Source: DASVLX01 sp035552275 (lineage in GTDB: Bacteria; Actinomycetota; Actinomycetes; Mycobacteriales; Pseudonocardiaceae). Taken from it: 14,385 nt of DNA. The position numbers were made by a program, and so were the translations under genes. The notes beneath the pieces were generated by a model. The model was not told the DNA's origin. It did no database searches and saw nothing but the letters and a program-made list of their open reading frames with translations. Position 1 is the first letter of the stretch, and every line of letters starts with the position of its first letter. Positions 13,481 through 14,385 of this stretch are shown here, piece by piece. The stretch lies in contig DASZLR010000202.1 in NCBI GenBank assembly GCA_035552275.1, forward strand, positions 1 to 14,385, written 5' to 3'.

Positions 13481-14385
13481 GGCAGTGGCCGCGTACCGCC
13501 AGAAGTCCCGCATCCAGGCCGGCGTGACCGGGCTGTCCGCCGCCGTCTGGGCAAGCAGGATGGCGACCGCGCCGGTGGACGGGGTGAGGTGCGCCGATGT
13601 TCCGGTGCCGCCGACCCAGCCGTACCGGCCCGGCACGTTCCACGGGTCGGTGGCGGCGATGTCGACCGACGCGCCGAAACCCCAGCCCTGGCCTTCCAGG
13701 AACAGTGCGCCGATTTCCCGCTGGGCAGCGGTGGTGTGGTCGGTGGTCATCAGCCGCACCGACTCCGGTGACAGCAGTCGCCGGTCGCCGACGGTTCCCC
13801 GCGCCAGCAGCATCCGGCCGAACGCGAGCCAGTCGTCGGCGGTCGAGGCCAGGCCGCCGCTGCCCAGTGGGAGCGCCGGCATCGTGCTCCACTGCCCGTC
13901 CGGACCGTCGGCCAACTCGAGGCCACCGGCGGCGCCGGTCCGGTAGTAACTGGTGAACCGGTCGCGCTTGCCGGCCGGGACCTCGAACGCGGTGTCCACC
14001 ATGCCCAGCGGCGCGAAGATCCGCTCGGCCATGAAGTCGGGCAGCGATTGGCCGCTGACCCGGCTGACCAGGACGCCCTGAATGGTGGAGCAGGTGTCGT
14101 ACAGCCACGCCTGGCCCGGCTGGTACAGCAGCGGCACCTGGGCGAGCTCGGCGATCCACACGTCCGGCGCGGGGAAGCTCTGTACCTCGCGGCCGTCCTT
14201 CTGCACCGAGAAGAGCCGTTGGACGGCCGGCGTGCTGAAGTCGGACGAGAAGCCATAGCCGGCGGTCGAGCTGAGCAGGTCGAAGACGGTGATCGACCGG
14301 GCCGCCGGGACCACGTCGTCGATCGGGCCGTCCGGGGTACGGACCACGGTCGGCGCGGCCAACTCCGGCAGCCATGTGCCGATCG
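13478..14385 (-). CDS. Beta-lactamase-fold serine hydrolase/esterase, N-terminus outside the window
   Basis: About 302 residues are visible. The frame stays open to the right edge, reading GTWLPELAAPTVV, which is the usual middle of class C-like serine hydrolases (family VIII esterases and related peptidases). Further motifs are SITVFDLLSSTAGYGF, the Tyr loop QPGQAWLYDTCST before IQGVLVSRVSGQSL, FMAERIFAPLGM, and the third-box equivalent GWVGGTGTSAHL near the C-terminus. The first box with the catalytic Ser-x-x-Lys lies beyond the edge and cannot be checked. A TTG at 14362 is not the real start, since the coding pattern continues upstream. It faces the monooxygenase gene, so the two may work on the same compound, for instance hydrolysis of an ester formed by the BVMO (inference). 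Confidence 0.88.
   Translation of the reverse strand, partial: IGTWLPELAAPTVVRTPDGPIDDVVPAARSITVFDLLSSTAGYGFSSDFSTPAVQRLFSVQKDGREVQSFPAPDVWIAELAQVPLLYQPGQAWLYDTCSTIQGVLVSRVSGQSLPDFMAERIFAPLGMVDTAFEVPAGKRDRFTSYYRTGAAGGLELADGPDGQWSTMPALPLGSGGLASTADDWLAFGRMLLARGTVGDRRLLSPESVRLMTTDHTTAAQREIGALFLEGQGWGFGASVDIAATDPWNVPGRYGWVGGTGTSAHLTPSTGAVAILLAQTAADSPVTPAWMRDFWRYAATA

Noticed and set aside
1..14385. Mobile element, CRISPR array, tRNA or riboswitch
   Set aside because: I found no transposase or integrase motifs, no spaced direct repeats, no cloverleaf-like segments and no leader long enough for a riboswitch.

Overview
The window is dense, high-GC, strongly G/C-ending coding DNA with ATGA/GTGA stop-start overlaps, GTG starts and almost no intergenic space, typical of an actinomycete chromosome. 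Mycobacteriales- or Pseudonocardiales-like relatives are plausible, but the genus cannot be fixed from sequence alone. I see no tRNA, rRNA, CRISPR array, transposase or integrase, and no gene-free stretch longer than 100 bases.

Bases 1-8768, all on the minus strand and read right to left, form an exopolysaccharide or cell-surface glycan operon. In transcription order: polysaccharide deacetylase, nucleotide-sugar 6-dehydrogenase, ATP-grasp ligase, FAD/NAD(P) oxidoreductase, initiating sugar transferase, GT4 glycosyltransferase, a 30-codon membrane micro-ORF, NAD-dependent sugar epimerase/dehydratase, secreted GH18-type glycosidase, and the first codons of another membrane protein cut by the left edge. 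From the ATP-grasp gene to the epimerase every junction is a 4-base ATGA overlap, so these products are probably made together. The usual parts (dehydrogenase, epimerase, phosphoglycosyltransferase, GT4) build and start a lipid-linked glycan. The ATP-grasp and flavoprotein genes in the middle suggest an extra chemical decoration, for example amide formation on a uronic acid. The deacetylase and GH18 enzyme would trim the product.

Bases 8829-9422 (minus) encode a TetR-family repressor. Between it and the plus-strand genes is a clear operator: an 11-bp perfect inverted repeat with a 7-bp spacer in an AT-rich patch that holds candidate divergent -10 elements. The repressor also lies 60 bases upstream of, and co-directional with, the glycan operon, so the operator could affect both sides.

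Bases 9494-13475 (plus) form a three-gene operon with overlapping stops and starts: short-chain dehydrogenase, acyl-CoA synthetase-like AMP ligase, and a flavin monooxygenase carrying Baeyer-Villiger fingerprints. This gene content resembles the mycobacterial mymA region (sadH/fadD13/mymA) and suggests oxidative processing of a lipid, ketone or other hydrophobic compound. A beta-lactamase-fold serine hydrolase/esterase (minus) converges on it from the right edge with only two bases between the stop codons.

The points most worth checking are the micro-ORF at 2181-2273, which also contains two perfect TTGTCCACA DnaA-box-like sequences; the ATP-grasp/flavoprotein pair in the glycan operon; the TetR operator; and a likely non-standard or misread start for the deacetylase.
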